From contig JBBDWO010000007.1 of assembly GCA_040902765.1 (NCBI GenBank), forward strand, positions 107,746 through 171,745: 64,000 nucleotides of DNA, in the 5' to 3' direction. Within the stretch, counting starts at the first letter, position 1. Every line of letters begins with the position of its first letter. The position numbers were made by a program, and so were the translations under genes. This stretch comes from Acidimicrobiia bacterium. Its GTDB lineage: Bacteria > Actinomycetota > Acidimicrobiia > Spongiisociales > UBA11373. The notes under the pieces were generated by a model. It worked only from the letters and a program-made list of their open reading frames with translations, did no database searches and was not told where the DNA came from. Shown one piece after another: positions 45,964 to 54,401 of this stretch.

Positions 45964-46370
45964 CTTAGAGCATCAGCGGAGAGGCAGGCAGGAGCCCCGC
46001 GACGCGTCAGCCCTCCCCCTCCGTCAGCGGCCTTTGGCCGCAGTCACCTCCCCCTTCGGGGGAGGTGACTGCACAGAGGGTCCCTCCCATTAATCGGAAC
46101 CGCCTGCCCTCCCCGCGGTTCCTCCCCCCGTAGGGGGGAGTACCGCCGGGAGCGGAGCGAGCGGCGGGGAGGGGGGAGGGCGAACCCTATTGGAGGCCCC
46201 TCGCGACGCGTCAGCCCTCCCCCTCCGTCAGCGGCCTTTGGCCGCTGCCACCTCCCCCGTCGGGGGAGGAGAGTGTGGGGGACGCGTTTGGCCTCCCCCT
46301 CCGTCAGCGGCCTTTGGCCGCTGCCACCTCCCCCTTCGGGGGAGGAGAGTGCGGGGGACGCGTCCGAGCG
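45964..46370. repeat. Cluster of GC-rich palindromic repeats
   Basis: This gene-free stretch is built from two repeat types. Type B (about 70 bases, starting GACGCGT and containing CAGCGGCCTTTGGCCGCTG and CCTCCCCCTTCGGGGGAGG) occurs at 46000-46072, 46203-46272 and 46280-46354. Type A (CTCCCCCCGTAGGGGGGAG plus GGGAGGGGGGAGGG) lies at 46131-46192. Both types reappear at 63847-63980. Each unit folds into strong hairpins. Confidence 0.85.
46041..46071 (+). terminator. Perfect 14-bp hairpin downstream of GNAT gene
   Basis: CAGTCACCTCCCCC pairs with GGGGGAGGTGACTG around the loop TTC. It lies 78 bases after the GNAT stop and has no U-tract, so it could block transcription or protect RNA ends from both sides. 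It is part of repeat type B. Confidence 0.5.
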
Positions 46371-47423
46371 TCAGTCCCACTCGACCAGTTGGCCGAGCGG
46401 CAGGAACGAGATCCAGGGACGGCCTGTCGGTACCAGGGCCGGTGTGCCGTCGTCGTTCAACAGCGTGAAGGCATCCTCGGGGAAGGCGCGTCGCCAGGTG
46501 CCCTCCCAGGCCCGACCGTCGGCAAAGATCCAGGCCGGCCCCTCGCCGATGGTATCGACCGCGGGGAGGGGGGTGGCTTCGACACCCGGTGGTGGTGTGG
46601 CGAGGTAGAAGCGCGACCCGATCACCACGATGACGTCGGCCGCTATCTGACCGCGTTCGCCGTCGGCATCAACCCACTCCTGGGGGGAGCCGCCGAAGCG
46701 CCGCCGGTACTCGCCACCCTCGTAGGTCCACTCGACGACGTCACTGACCGACCAGTGGATCAGAATCGTCGCTGCGGTGTCGTTCGGGGTGTGCCAGTCG
46801 CCGATCGGGAACCAGGCCTGTGGTGGCTCATCGGGGTATCCGAGTGTGTCGGCGATCTCTCGCAACACCGTCGTATCGCCATACAGGTTGTGAGGAGCCG
46901 ACCGACTTCCGATCCGGAACGAACCGCCCGATGCCTCGGTGAGCACGCTCACGCCGTGTCCGGCAGCGATCTGTTGGACCCAGGGCTGTCCCCCTGACAT
47001 CACGATGGTGCCGCCGAGCGCACTGATCAGTTGCGGATCGGTGGGCCGGACCGAACGGATCGGCCCGACGTAGCCGCTGTCGGCGCTGTGGAAGAGCGCG
47101 ACGAAGCGAGTGAAGCCTCCCTCGACGAGGAGTTCGAGGACCGCATCGGCTTCCTGGAGGCCCGATGGCGGCCGCGCCGACGGGTGATTGTCTACTTTGA
47201 TCGCCAGGACTCGACGCTCCAGCAGAGTCTCGTCGTCCACCGGAAGGCCGTTGAGTGGGGAGATGGCCTCGGTCCCCGGCGGGCGGGTGGTGGTCGTGGT
47301 GGGTGTCGTCGTCGTGGTCGCCTGATCCGCCGCACTGGTGATCGTGGTCGACTGATCGGGTGGCGACGAACAGGCTCCGACGAGGAGACCGACGGTGGTC
47401 ACAGCGAAAGTGAATCTCCGCAT
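46371..47423 (-). CDS. DUF3048 lipoprotein
   Basis: This 350-residue protein belongs to the DUF3048 (YerB) family of secreted proteins of unknown enzymatic role. A lipobox ends at Cys18 (LLVGAC), followed by a low-complexity Thr-rich linker (TTTTTPTTTTT) and the two-part DUF3048 fold: GLPVDDETLLERRVLAIKVD, IGPIRSVRPTD-type segment and the C-terminal GRPWISFLP. It would be anchored to the outer face of the membrane. The ATG at 47423 lies eight bases after TAGCCT (leaderless); the longer frame to 47681 is not needed. Confidence 0.88.
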   Translation of the reverse strand: MRRFTFAVTTVGLLVGACSSPPDQSTTITSAADQATTTTTPTTTTTRPPGTEAISPLNGLPVDDETLLERRVLAIKVDNHPSARPPSGLQEADAVLELLVEGGFTRFVALFHSADSGYVGPIRSVRPTDPQLISALGGTIVMSGGQPWVQQIAAGHGVSVLTEASGGSFRIGSRSAPHNLYGDTTVLREIADTLGYPDEPPQAWFPIGDWHTPNDTAATILIHWSVSDVVEWTYEGGEYRRRFGGSPQEWVDADGERGQIAADVIVVIGSRFYLATPPPGVEATPLPAVDTIGEGPAWIFADGRAWEGTWRRAFPEDAFTLLNDDGTPALVPTGRPWISFLPLGQLVEWD

Positions 47424-47431
47424 CGGGGCCG

Positions 47432-47437
47432 AGGCTA
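47432..47437 (-). promoter_or_regulatory. -10 element, leaderless DUF3048 gene
   Basis: Minus-strand TAGCCT lies eight bases before the ATG at 47423, without a ribosome binding site. Confidence 0.45.
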
Positions 47438-47464
47438 GTGGCCGACCCGCCCTTCGACTCCCTC

Positions 47465-47629
47465 TCAGGCAGCGTTGGGGTCCGCCGATGGCATCGCCGC
47501 CTCTTCGGGCTCGTCCTCGAGGTGCGGGGGCCATGCGATCACGAGGTTTGCGCACTCGGAGTCCTCGCGGTGAGACCAGCCGCCTTCGGCGAAGACGATC
47601 AGTCGGGCGCAGGTCATGCACACCAGCAT
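47465..47629 (-). CDS. Small hypothetical protein with Cys pair
   Basis: This 54-residue frame reads MLVCMTCARLIVFAEGG, WSHREDSECANLV and an acidic tail. The C-x2-C pair with later His and Cys resembles a minimal zinc knuckle. It starts at ATG 47629 with GAAGAAG upstream and ends 42 bases before the DUF3048 start, same strand. No family is recognised; a coding role is plausible but not proven. Confidence 0.45.
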   Translation of the reverse strand: MLVCMTCARLIVFAEGGWSHREDSECANLVIAWPPHLEDEPEEAAMPSADPNAA

Positions 47630-47842
47630 TACGCTTCTTCGGTCTCCGCGGGACTCGGGTTGACCAACGGTGACCAATCACTCGAGGTCGCGAAATCCGT
47701 TCAAGTGTGGAGTAGTGAGGCCGACAAACGCTGTATGCACAATTTCGAGGTCGGTCTAGATTCGATCGAACCGAGCATCGGGTCGGCTGCAGAACGGGCG
47801 GTCCGAGGGACGGCAGCCCCGATGCGTAAGAGGACCGAGACC

Positions 47843-49963
47843 ATGCGTCGACGACTTGCCGTAGCGCTGACGGCGATGGTGACGGCAGTGACGCTGCTGC
47901 CAGCCCACACCGCCCTTGCGGTGCCCTCGAGCACGCCCATCACCATCGAAGGTGGCGGCTGGGGTCACGCCATCGGTATGCCCCAGTGGGGTGCGCAGGG
48001 GATGGCCGAGCACGGCGGGAACACCTACGACTCGATCCTCTCGTATTGGTACTCCGGCACCGCGCTGAAGCAGGTGACCGAGGTGTCGGCGACCGTGCCC
48101 GATCCGCTGCGGATCGGCATCAATTACGTCCTCAGCGGCGGCGAGCTGCAGAAGCGCCCCTTCAGGTGGCTGGACTTCACCGCGGTCAACGGTCCCGTCC
48201 AGGTATGCAAGCCGGGACAGGAGGCGGGGGGCGATTGCTTCACGGCCAATCCAGGAGAGAGCTGGCGATATCGCTGGCATCCCGAGGACGGAGGCTTCTG
48301 CGCGGTCACCCGGAACTCGGCGGTGATGTACAGCGACGCATCGAACTGCAACATCAGGCTGTTCTGGTCTGACCAGCCCAATACCAGGGTGTCGTTCGCC
48401 ACCAACCCAGATGTGGCTCGGACCTTTGCCCGTGGGTACATCTCGTTCGTCGGACCGGTCACCGAGCATCGCAACGAGGGCTATCTCGGGTGGACCGGCT
48501 TCCACTTCAACGTGGTGCTCTCGCTCGAGGACTACGTCAAGGGCATCGCCGAGGTTCCCCCGAAGTGGCACATGGAGGCCCTCAAGTCACAGGCTGTCGC
48601 CGCCCGCACTTTTGGCGCCTGGAAGGCGACCGGCGGTGTGCGCTCCGACTGCTCGTGTCACCTCGTATGGGACACCTGGGATCAGGCCTATCGGGGCTGG
48701 CACCACAACTCGGAGGGGGACCCGATCTACGGACAGCGTTGGCGTGATGCCGTGGACAGCACTGCTGGCCAGGTGGTCGTGACGTCACCGTCGAGCACCA
48801 CGCTGGCGCAGACCTACTACTCGTCGTCCACCGGAGGAGCCACCGAGAACGTTTCCGACGTGTGGGGATCGAACCAGGCCTCCTATCCCTACCTGGTGTC
48901 GAAGTCCGACCCATGGAGCTCCCTGTACGCCCCGAGTACGCCGTCGTCGTCAACGTCGATCCGGTGGCGTTTCGACTTCACGGCCGGTCAGATCGTCAGC
49001 TTGCTCGAGCCCGTTTTCCCCGGCCTGACCGAGCTGGTGTCGATCACCATCGAGGAGCACAACGCATCGGGGAGCCCCAAGCGGATCCGGGTGACCGGCG
49101 TCGCTGGCGGCCAGCTCATCCACAAGGACTTCGTCAGCCGCTCACCGTCGGCAGGCCAGGGGACCATCCCACAGCTGGTGAGCCGGCTCGGCCTGCGGTC
49201 CCACTACATCCAGTCCATCTCCGGTGGCAGCGGCCAGGGCGGCGGCGAGCCTGCGGACACCCACGTCGCCACCTCGGTCGGTTACCACGATCCGGCCACG
49301 GGGATCTTCTCGCAGCTTGTGCCCGGGGGAGCGGAGAGGACCTTCTACTTCGGCAACCCCGCTGACATCCCGTACACGGGTGACTGGTCGTGCAACGGCG
49401 TCGACACGCCAGGGTTGTATCGGGTGAGCGCGGGCTATCTGTTCCTGCGCAACACCAACACCCAGGGGATCGCCGACGTCGAGATCTACTACGGCAACCC
49501 GGGTGACGTTCCTCTCGGTGGCGACTGGAACGGCAACGGGTGCGACACCGTTGGTATCTATCGCCCGTCGAACGCGACCTTCTACCTGCGCAACAGCAAC
49601 ACCGCCGGAGTGGCCGATGTCACCATCCCATTTGGCAACGTGGGCGACGTGCCCCTGGTCGGCGACTGGAACGGCAACGGTCTTGACACCGTCGGGGTCT
49701 ACCGCCCGTCTTCCCGCATGCTCTACCTCAGCAACTCTCCGACGGGTTCGACCGTCGACATCACCTACTCCTACTCGGAAGCTCAGGCGGGTGACCGGGT
49801 CATCGTGGGCGACTGGAACGGAAACGGGATCGACACGGTCGGCGTCTACCGGCCGTCGACGGCGACGTTCACCCTCCGCAACGACTACGGGCCGAGTGGC
49901 GCCGAGGTCGTGTTCAACTTTGGTCCGCCCAATCGAACGCCGGTGAGTGGAAACTGGGGTTGA
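47843..49963 (+). CDS. SpoIID/LytB-domain secreted protein with FG-GAP-like repeats
   Basis: The 706-residue protein has a signal peptide (about 1-26), a GGGWGHAIGMPQWGAQGMA motif (37-55) typical of actinobacterial SpoIID/LytB proteins, and the SpoIID core with LEDYVKGIAEVPPKWHMEAL, KSQAVAARTF and AQTYYSSSTGGATENV. SpoIID domains cleave or bind denuded peptidoglycan glycan strands. The last 220 residues hold about four repeats of the form GDWNGNGxDTVGVYRPS, a beta-propeller-like module also found in the M23 protein at 55592. ATG 47843 has AGAGGA eight bases upstream. Its stop overlaps the next start (TGATG). Confidence 0.9.
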   Translation: MRRRLAVALTAMVTAVTLLPAHTALAVPSSTPITIEGGGWGHAIGMPQWGAQGMAEHGGNTYDSILSYWYSGTALKQVTEVSATVPDPLRIGINYVLSGGELQKRPFRWLDFTAVNGPVQVCKPGQEAGGDCFTANPGESWRYRWHPEDGGFCAVTRNSAVMYSDASNCNIRLFWSDQPNTRVSFATNPDVARTFARGYISFVGPVTEHRNEGYLGWTGFHFNVVLSLEDYVKGIAEVPPKWHMEALKSQAVAARTFGAWKATGGVRSDCSCHLVWDTWDQAYRGWHHNSEGDPIYGQRWRDAVDSTAGQVVVTSPSSTTLAQTYYSSSTGGATENVSDVWGSNQASYPYLVSKSDPWSSLYAPSTPSSSTSIRWRFDFTAGQIVSLLEPVFPGLTELVSITIEEHNASGSPKRIRVTGVAGGQLIHKDFVSRSPSAGQGTIPQLVSRLGLRSHYIQSISGGSGQGGGEPADTHVATSVGYHDPATGIFSQLVPGGAERTFYFGNPADIPYTGDWSCNGVDTPGLYRVSAGYLFLRNTNTQGIADVEIYYGNPGDVPLGGDWNGNGCDTVGIYRPSNATFYLRNSNTAGVADVTIPFGNVGDVPLVGDWNGNGLDTVGVYRPSSRMLYLSNSPTGSTVDITYSYSEAQAGDRVIVGDWNGNGIDTVGVYRPSTATFTLRNDYGPSGAEVVFNFGPPNRTPVSGNWG

Positions 49964-51021
49964 TGCCCGGTGCCACGCCGGCGACGGTGATCGTCGTCGC
50001 CCACAACTCAGCCCACCACATCGGTGAAACGCTCGACGCGCTCCTCTCCGATCCCGAGGGCCCGGCTGAGGTGATCGTCGTCGACAACGGATCCAGCGAC
50101 ACCACGGCCGAGGTGGTGGCACAGCGACCCACGGTGCAGCTGCACGCTCGTCAGACCAACGACGGGTTCGGTGCTGCCGCCAACGCCGGCGTGGAACTGG
50201 CGACCCAGACGGTGGTCGCCGTGATCAACGACGACGTGCAGGTCTCGCCGGGCTGGCTCCCTCCCCTGGTCGATGCGCTCGATGCCGACGGGATCGGGGC
50301 CGCATCGGCGACGGTCGCGCTCACCGACGACCCCGGCTCGTTCAACACTTCGGGCGGGGCGGTGACCGTTTCCGGGATGGCGTGGATAACCGACCTGGGC
50401 CAGCCGATTCCCACCGACGAAGTCGAGTCGGTGCCGATCCCCTTCCCGTCGGGGGCGGCCTTCGCCATGCGGCGGGCGATCTGGGACCGGCTCGGTGGGT
50501 TTCGCGAAGACTTCTTTCTCTACCACGAGGACACCGATCTCGGGTGGCGGCTGCGAATGCGCGGTCTCCACAGCGTCCGGGTCCCGGCATCCCGGGTGAT
50601 GCACCGGTACGAGTTCGCCCGGAACCCGGGCAAGTTGTGGCTGTTGGAGCGCAACCGGCTCCGGATGGTGCTCACCAACTACCGAAGGTCGACGGTGCTC
50701 CTCCTGGCCCCGGTGCTCGTGCTGCACGAGCTGGGCACCCTCGTGGTGTCGATTCGCGACCGCTGGTTCCTCGCGAAGATGAGGTCCTGGCGAACGGGCG
50801 CCCTCGGCGGTGAGGGCCGTCGTCGCTACCGATCGATCCAGGCCGAGCGCGTGGTCGGGGACGCCGAGATCCTTGCCGAAAGAACCGGCGCCGTGGCGTC
50901 GATCCCGATTCCCGAAGTGCGGGTGCCACTGGGAACGGGGATCGTGGATCGTCTCACCCGGGCCTACGTTGGCGTCGTCATCCCACTCGTGCGATTTCTC
51001 GATCGGCGACGCGGGCTCTAA
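49963..51021 (+). CDS. GT2 glycosyltransferase, rhamnosyltransferase-like
   Basis: This 352-residue enzyme has TVIVVAHNSAHHIGETLDAL, VDNGSSDTT, the metal site NDDV and FLYHEDTDLGWRLRMRG, which match GT2 enzymes of the WbbL/GlfT type that add rhamnose or galactofuranose. A helix pair near residues 230-255 may anchor it to the membrane. It is coupled to the SpoIID gene by a TGATG overlap, tying it to wall glycan assembly. dTDP-rhamnose made by the rml genes would be a plausible donor. Confidence 0.87.
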   Translation: MPGATPATVIVVAHNSAHHIGETLDALLSDPEGPAEVIVVDNGSSDTTAEVVAQRPTVQLHARQTNDGFGAAANAGVELATQTVVAVINDDVQVSPGWLPPLVDALDADGIGAASATVALTDDPGSFNTSGGAVTVSGMAWITDLGQPIPTDEVESVPIPFPSGAAFAMRRAIWDRLGGFREDFFLYHEDTDLGWRLRMRGLHSVRVPASRVMHRYEFARNPGKLWLLERNRLRMVLTNYRRSTVLLLAPVLVLHELGTLVVSIRDRWFLAKMRSWRTGALGGEGRRRYRSIQAERVVGDAEILAERTGAVASIPIPEVRVPLGTGIVDRLTRAYVGVVIPLVRFLDRRRGL

Positions 51022-51359
51022 CCCTCGCGCTGCTCCGCCTCGAGGATCGCCAGTGTCTCCGCCACGTCGCGGACCTGCTCGGTCAACCGCGACACGGCGA
51101 TCGAGAGGTGGAGGACCAGCCCGAGGAGGAAGAGGGTGGACGCGACGAACAGGGTGGTGGTACCCGATTGGATACCGAGGAACTCGCTGAGCGCGTCCAG
51201 CCAGGGACGGACCGCGGCGAGTACGACCACGCCAAAGCCGATACCCAGCCAGAGGAGAGCAAACCGCTCTTTGAGCTTGCCGCGCCGGACCAAGACGACG
51301 ATGGCGAGAAACACGATCCCGGCGAGGACGAAGACGGCGATCTGAGCGCGTCCGGTCAT
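51018..51359 (-). CDS. DUF2304 membrane protein
   Basis: The 113-residue protein has three hydrophobic helices separated by basic loops (VLVRRGKLKERFALLWLG) and ends in a short coiled coil (LTEQVRDVAETLAILEAEQ). This is the DUF2304 pattern, whose members usually sit beside a GT2 gene, as here: its ATG overlaps the stop of the GT2 gene upstream by four bases. It may hold that transferase at the membrane. Confidence 0.88.
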   Translation of the reverse strand: MTGRAQIAVFVLAGIVFLAIVVLVRRGKLKERFALLWLGIGFGVVVLAAVRPWLDALSEFLGIQSGTTTLFVASTLFLLGLVLHLSIAVSRLTEQVRDVAETLAILEAEQREG

Positions 51360-52036
51360 CGCCGATGACGGATCGGTCGGATCGACAGGACCAGGAGCAG
51401 CCTGAGTAAATGCCCGAATGCTCGCGCTCCTGATGTGGCTGCTCCGTCGCGCCGCTGGGCCATCGTTACCGGGACCTGTGCCACCGTTGCTCCGAGTTCG
51501 TGCGCGATCACGATGGCCTCGACGGTATCACCCAGGTAGTCGGCCGGATAGTCCTCGGCGAAATGCCCCAGCAACGGTTCGGTGATCGCCCGGAACCCGG
51601 AGGTGACGTCGTCGAGAGGCACGCCGACCCGGCGCGATACCAATCGGGCGAGGGTTCGCATCACCAGTCGGCGTGATCTGCCGACCTCGTAGCCGGCCGC
51701 GAACCGAGAACCGATCACCAGGTGAGCTCCGGCATCGGCGGCGGCGAGCAGGTCGGGGATCGACCCGGGGTGGTGCTGGAGGTCGGCGTCGACTTGAACC
51801 GCCCGGCGATATCCGTTGCGGACGGCGTAGCGGAAGCCGGCTCGGAGGGCTGCGCCGACACCCAGATTGACCGGGAGGCGCACCACGACGGCGCCCGCGG
51901 CCCTAGCAACGGCGGCGGTGTCGTCGGTGGAGCCGTCGTCGACGACGACACAGTCCAGCCCGATCTCGGCGACGGCCCGGACCACCTCACCGACGGTGCT
52001 CTGCTCGTTGAAGGCGGGGATCACCACTAGGGTCAT
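51356..52036 (-). CDS. GT2 glycosyltransferase, polyprenyl-phosphate type
   Basis: The 226-residue enzyme has VVIPAFNEQSTVGEVVRAV, VDDGSTDDT, QVDADLQHHP (metal site DAD) and VIGSRF, features of dolichyl-phosphate-sugar synthases. There is no membrane anchor of its own; the DUF2304 partner downstream could supply it. The ATG at 52036 is preceded by GAGAGAG. A longer open frame to 52357 would overlap the ligase gene and lacks family features. Confidence 0.88.
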   Translation of the reverse strand: MTLVVIPAFNEQSTVGEVVRAVAEIGLDCVVVDDGSTDDTAAVARAAGAVVVRLPVNLGVGAALRAGFRYAVRNGYRRAVQVDADLQHHPGSIPDLLAAADAGAHLVIGSRFAAGYEVGRSRRLVMRTLARLVSRRVGVPLDDVTSGFRAITEPLLGHFAEDYPADYLGDTVEAIVIAHELGATVAQVPVTMAQRRDGAATSGARAFGHLLRLLLVLSIRPIRHRR

Positions 52037-52041
52037 GGCCG

Positions 52042-53313
52042 TCACTCTCTCGACGGGCTCAGCGTACGGTGAGCCGATGCCAGGGCGGCGGCGAACCACC
52101 AGGTGGGTTCGAAGAGCACGGTCTGCGTGATCGACGCCGACAGCGTCGTGGCCAATGCGAGGACCCCGAGTCGGCCCACCCCGCCGCGGACGACCGTACG
52201 GAACAGCGCGACGAAGCCGGCCAGGCCGACGACGCCGGTCTCGCCGAGGAGCTGGAGGGCGAGATTGTGGGGTTCCTGCACACCAGCAGCCCAGCCGGTG
52301 CCGAGTCCTGCCCCGCGGAGCGGATCGTCCAGGAAGAAGCGCCAGTAGATGGGCCACACGACGCTGCGATGGTCGGCTCCGGGGTAGGCCTCACCCTCAC
52401 TCGGGCCGAATGAGGCGCCCTGACCGAGCCGAAACGAGAAGGCCTCACCCAGGTCGCCGGCGACGCCGGCGCGATCGACGGCGAGTGTCACTGCCAGCAG
52501 GACCCCGCTGGCCAGGGCCGCGACCGACAGGAAACGGACGACCTGCGCCGTGGCCGTCCCTTCGCGCACGGCAAACCACGTTGCGAGAAGCATGCCGACG
52601 CCGAGGCCGAGCAGGCCGGTTCTGCTCAGCGTCATCAGGACCCCGTAGGCGAGGCTCCCGACGACGGTGGCATCCACCCACATTCGCCCCGAGCCGAGGC
52701 GCCGGGTCCAGGCGACGACGGCGAGAACGGCCCACAGGTTCATCCATGCGGCGGCGTAGCCCGGATCCGTGTGCCAGTTGGTGAGGGCGAGGAATCCGTT
52801 GTCGAGGTAGGCGGCTTGGACGACGCGGGCGACTCCGGGCAGCTCGTCGAGGGCCGCGGCCGCCGACGATCCGAAGGCACCGACGGCGACTAGAGAGATG
52901 ATCAGCGCGGTCGCTCCCATGGCGGCACCCGACCGGAAGACGATCCGCAGGACGGCGTCCGTCGTCCCGGGGCGATTGGTCAGCTCCAGGTGGAGGCTGA
53001 GCAGCAGCGCTCCGCCTGCGGCAGCCGCGAACCAGAGTCCGGTGAATCTGGTCATGTGAGGCGTGGGACCCGACGCCGCCAGGCCGGCCAGGAACAGCCC
53101 GACCCCTATCGACAGCCCGCGGTGCCACGGCCACACCCGGCGCCGCAGGCCGTCCCACGCCTGGATGGCGGTCAGGCCGATGAGGAGCAGGAGCCATGGC
53201 TTCCACGCCACCCACGCATCGACGAACACCGTGTGCAGCGGTAGCAGCGCGACGAGGGCCAGCAGGAGGCGCCGTCGGAGAGTTGGGGCGATGGTTGCTG
53301 GGAGCGTCGACAT
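52042..53313 (-). CDS. O-antigen ligase/polymerase-like membrane protein (Wzy_C)
   Basis: This 423-residue protein has about 11 helices and the Wzy_C domain signature in its large extracytoplasmic loop and following helix: DPLRGAGLGTGWAAGVQEPH, then NLALQLLGETGVVGLAGFVA. Such proteins polymerise or attach lipid-linked glycan on the outer face. In an actinobacterium it is more likely a polymerase or a ligase onto wall or lipid glycans than an LPS ligase. It ends six bases before the GT2 start downstream, so ligase, GT2 and DUF2304 form one minus-strand operon. Confidence 0.85.
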   Translation of the reverse strand: MSTLPATIAPTLRRRLLLALVALLPLHTVFVDAWVAWKPWLLLLIGLTAIQAWDGLRRRVWPWHRGLSIGVGLFLAGLAASGPTPHMTRFTGLWFAAAAGGALLLSLHLELTNRPGTTDAVLRIVFRSGAAMGATALIISLVAVGAFGSSAAAALDELPGVARVVQAAYLDNGFLALTNWHTDPGYAAAWMNLWAVLAVVAWTRRLGSGRMWVDATVVGSLAYGVLMTLSRTGLLGLGVGMLLATWFAVREGTATAQVVRFLSVAALASGVLLAVTLAVDRAGVAGDLGEAFSFRLGQGASFGPSEGEAYPGADHRSVVWPIYWRFFLDDPLRGAGLGTGWAAGVQEPHNLALQLLGETGVVGLAGFVALFRTVVRGGVGRLGVLALATTLSASITQTVLFEPTWWFAAALASAHRTLSPSRE

Positions 53314-53375
53314 GGGCGACAGCGAATCTAATCCCTTGCCGCTTCGGCTCCTCAGGTCGCCGTGCGCCGCGACGG

Positions 53376-53381
53376 TAACCT
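53376..53381 (+). promoter_or_regulatory. -10 element, leaderless GT2 gene
   Basis: TAACCT ends six bases before the GTG at 53388, with no ribosome binding site. Confidence 0.45.
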
Positions 53382-53387
53382 GCGCCG

Positions 53388-54401
53388 GTGCCGGACGCCC
53401 TCCCCTCGGTCACTGTCGTCATTCCCGTGCTCGACGAGGCCGCGACCATCGACGCCTGCCTGCAGTCGGTAGCCGACCAGGACTACAAGGGTGAGTGGGG
53501 TGTGGTGATCGCCGATGGTGGCTCTACCGACGGCACGCTCGATCGTCTCGATCGGTGGGAGACCAGCGATGGGTGGTGGCGGGTGATACACAACCCGCTT
53601 CGCCGGCAATCCCCGGGTATGAACCTGGCTGTTGTCGCCGCCGTCGGCGAGGTGATCGTCCGGATGGACGCCCACAGCACCTACGACCGTGACTACGTCA
53701 CCCGATCGGTTGGCGCGCTGCTCGAAACCGACGCGGTCGCGGTAGGAGGCCCGATCAGGCCGCGTGCCGCTGGCGGGTTCGCCCGAGCCGTGGCGGCGGC
53801 GATGCGCATCCCGCTGATGACGGGGACCGGCCGGTTCCATCGCGAGGATCACCGGGGGTTCGTGGACACCGTCTATCTCGGGGCGTTTCGCCGTGGCGAC
53901 TTCCTCGAGATCGGTGGGCTGCGGTCCTTCCCGTCCGGTGCCGGCGAGGATGCCGACCTGTACTGGCGGTGGCGGCGCGCCGGTCGCACGGTGTGGATGG
54001 ACCCCACCATCCGCAGCGAGTACCGACCGCGCCGATCGCCGCGGGCGCTGTTCCGTCAGTACTTCAGATATGGCCAGGCCAAGGCGGAGATGCTCTGGGC
54101 CAACGGGGTATGGCCGTCGAGCCGACCGTTGGCACCTGCGCTCCTGGTAGCCGGTCTGCTGGCAGTTGGGGTGTACTGGGCGGCGGTAGGTGCATACTGG
54201 CCGATGGCGGTGCTGCTCGGCGTGTGGGTCGTTGCGCTCCTGGCCTCGGCGGCACTCGCCGGTTGGCCCGGACCGCGACTTCTCGTCGAACTCGCCGGAG
54301 GGGTCATGCACCTGTCGTATGGGCTCGGGCTGTGGTGGGGCGTCGTCCGTGGCCCGTGGCCTGTCCGTAGCCGTCTCCGGGCGGTTCAGCCGCCCTGGTG
54401 A
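53388..54401 (+). CDS. GT2 glycosyltransferase, ExoA-like, membrane anchored
   Basis: The 337-residue enzyme has SVTVVIPVLDEAATIDACLQ, ADGGSTDGT, RMDAHSTYD (metal-binding DAH) and GAGEDADLYWRWRRAG, as in succinoglycan ExoA-type transferases. Two or three C-terminal helices (about 245-310) anchor it. It starts with GTG directly after a -10 element and overlaps the convergent GT2 gene at 54386 by 16 bases. Acceptor and sugar are unknown. Confidence 0.88.
   Translation: MPDALPSVTVVIPVLDEAATIDACLQSVADQDYKGEWGVVIADGGSTDGTLDRLDRWETSDGWWRVIHNPLRRQSPGMNLAVVAAVGEVIVRMDAHSTYDRDYVTRSVGALLETDAVAVGGPIRPRAAGGFARAVAAAMRIPLMTGTGRFHREDHRGFVDTVYLGAFRRGDFLEIGGLRSFPSGAGEDADLYWRWRRAGRTVWMDPTIRSEYRPRRSPRALFRQYFRYGQAKAEMLWANGVWPSSRPLAPALLVAGLLAVGVYWAAVGAYWPMAVLLGVWVVALLASAALAGWPGPRLLVELAGGVMHLSYGLGLWWGVVRGPWPVRSRLRAVQPPW

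Noticed and set aside
46000..46354. Repeats at 46.0-46.4 kb as a CRISPR array
   Set aside because: The units are about 70 bases, strongly palindromic and unevenly spaced, without unique 30-40-base spacers or cas genes.
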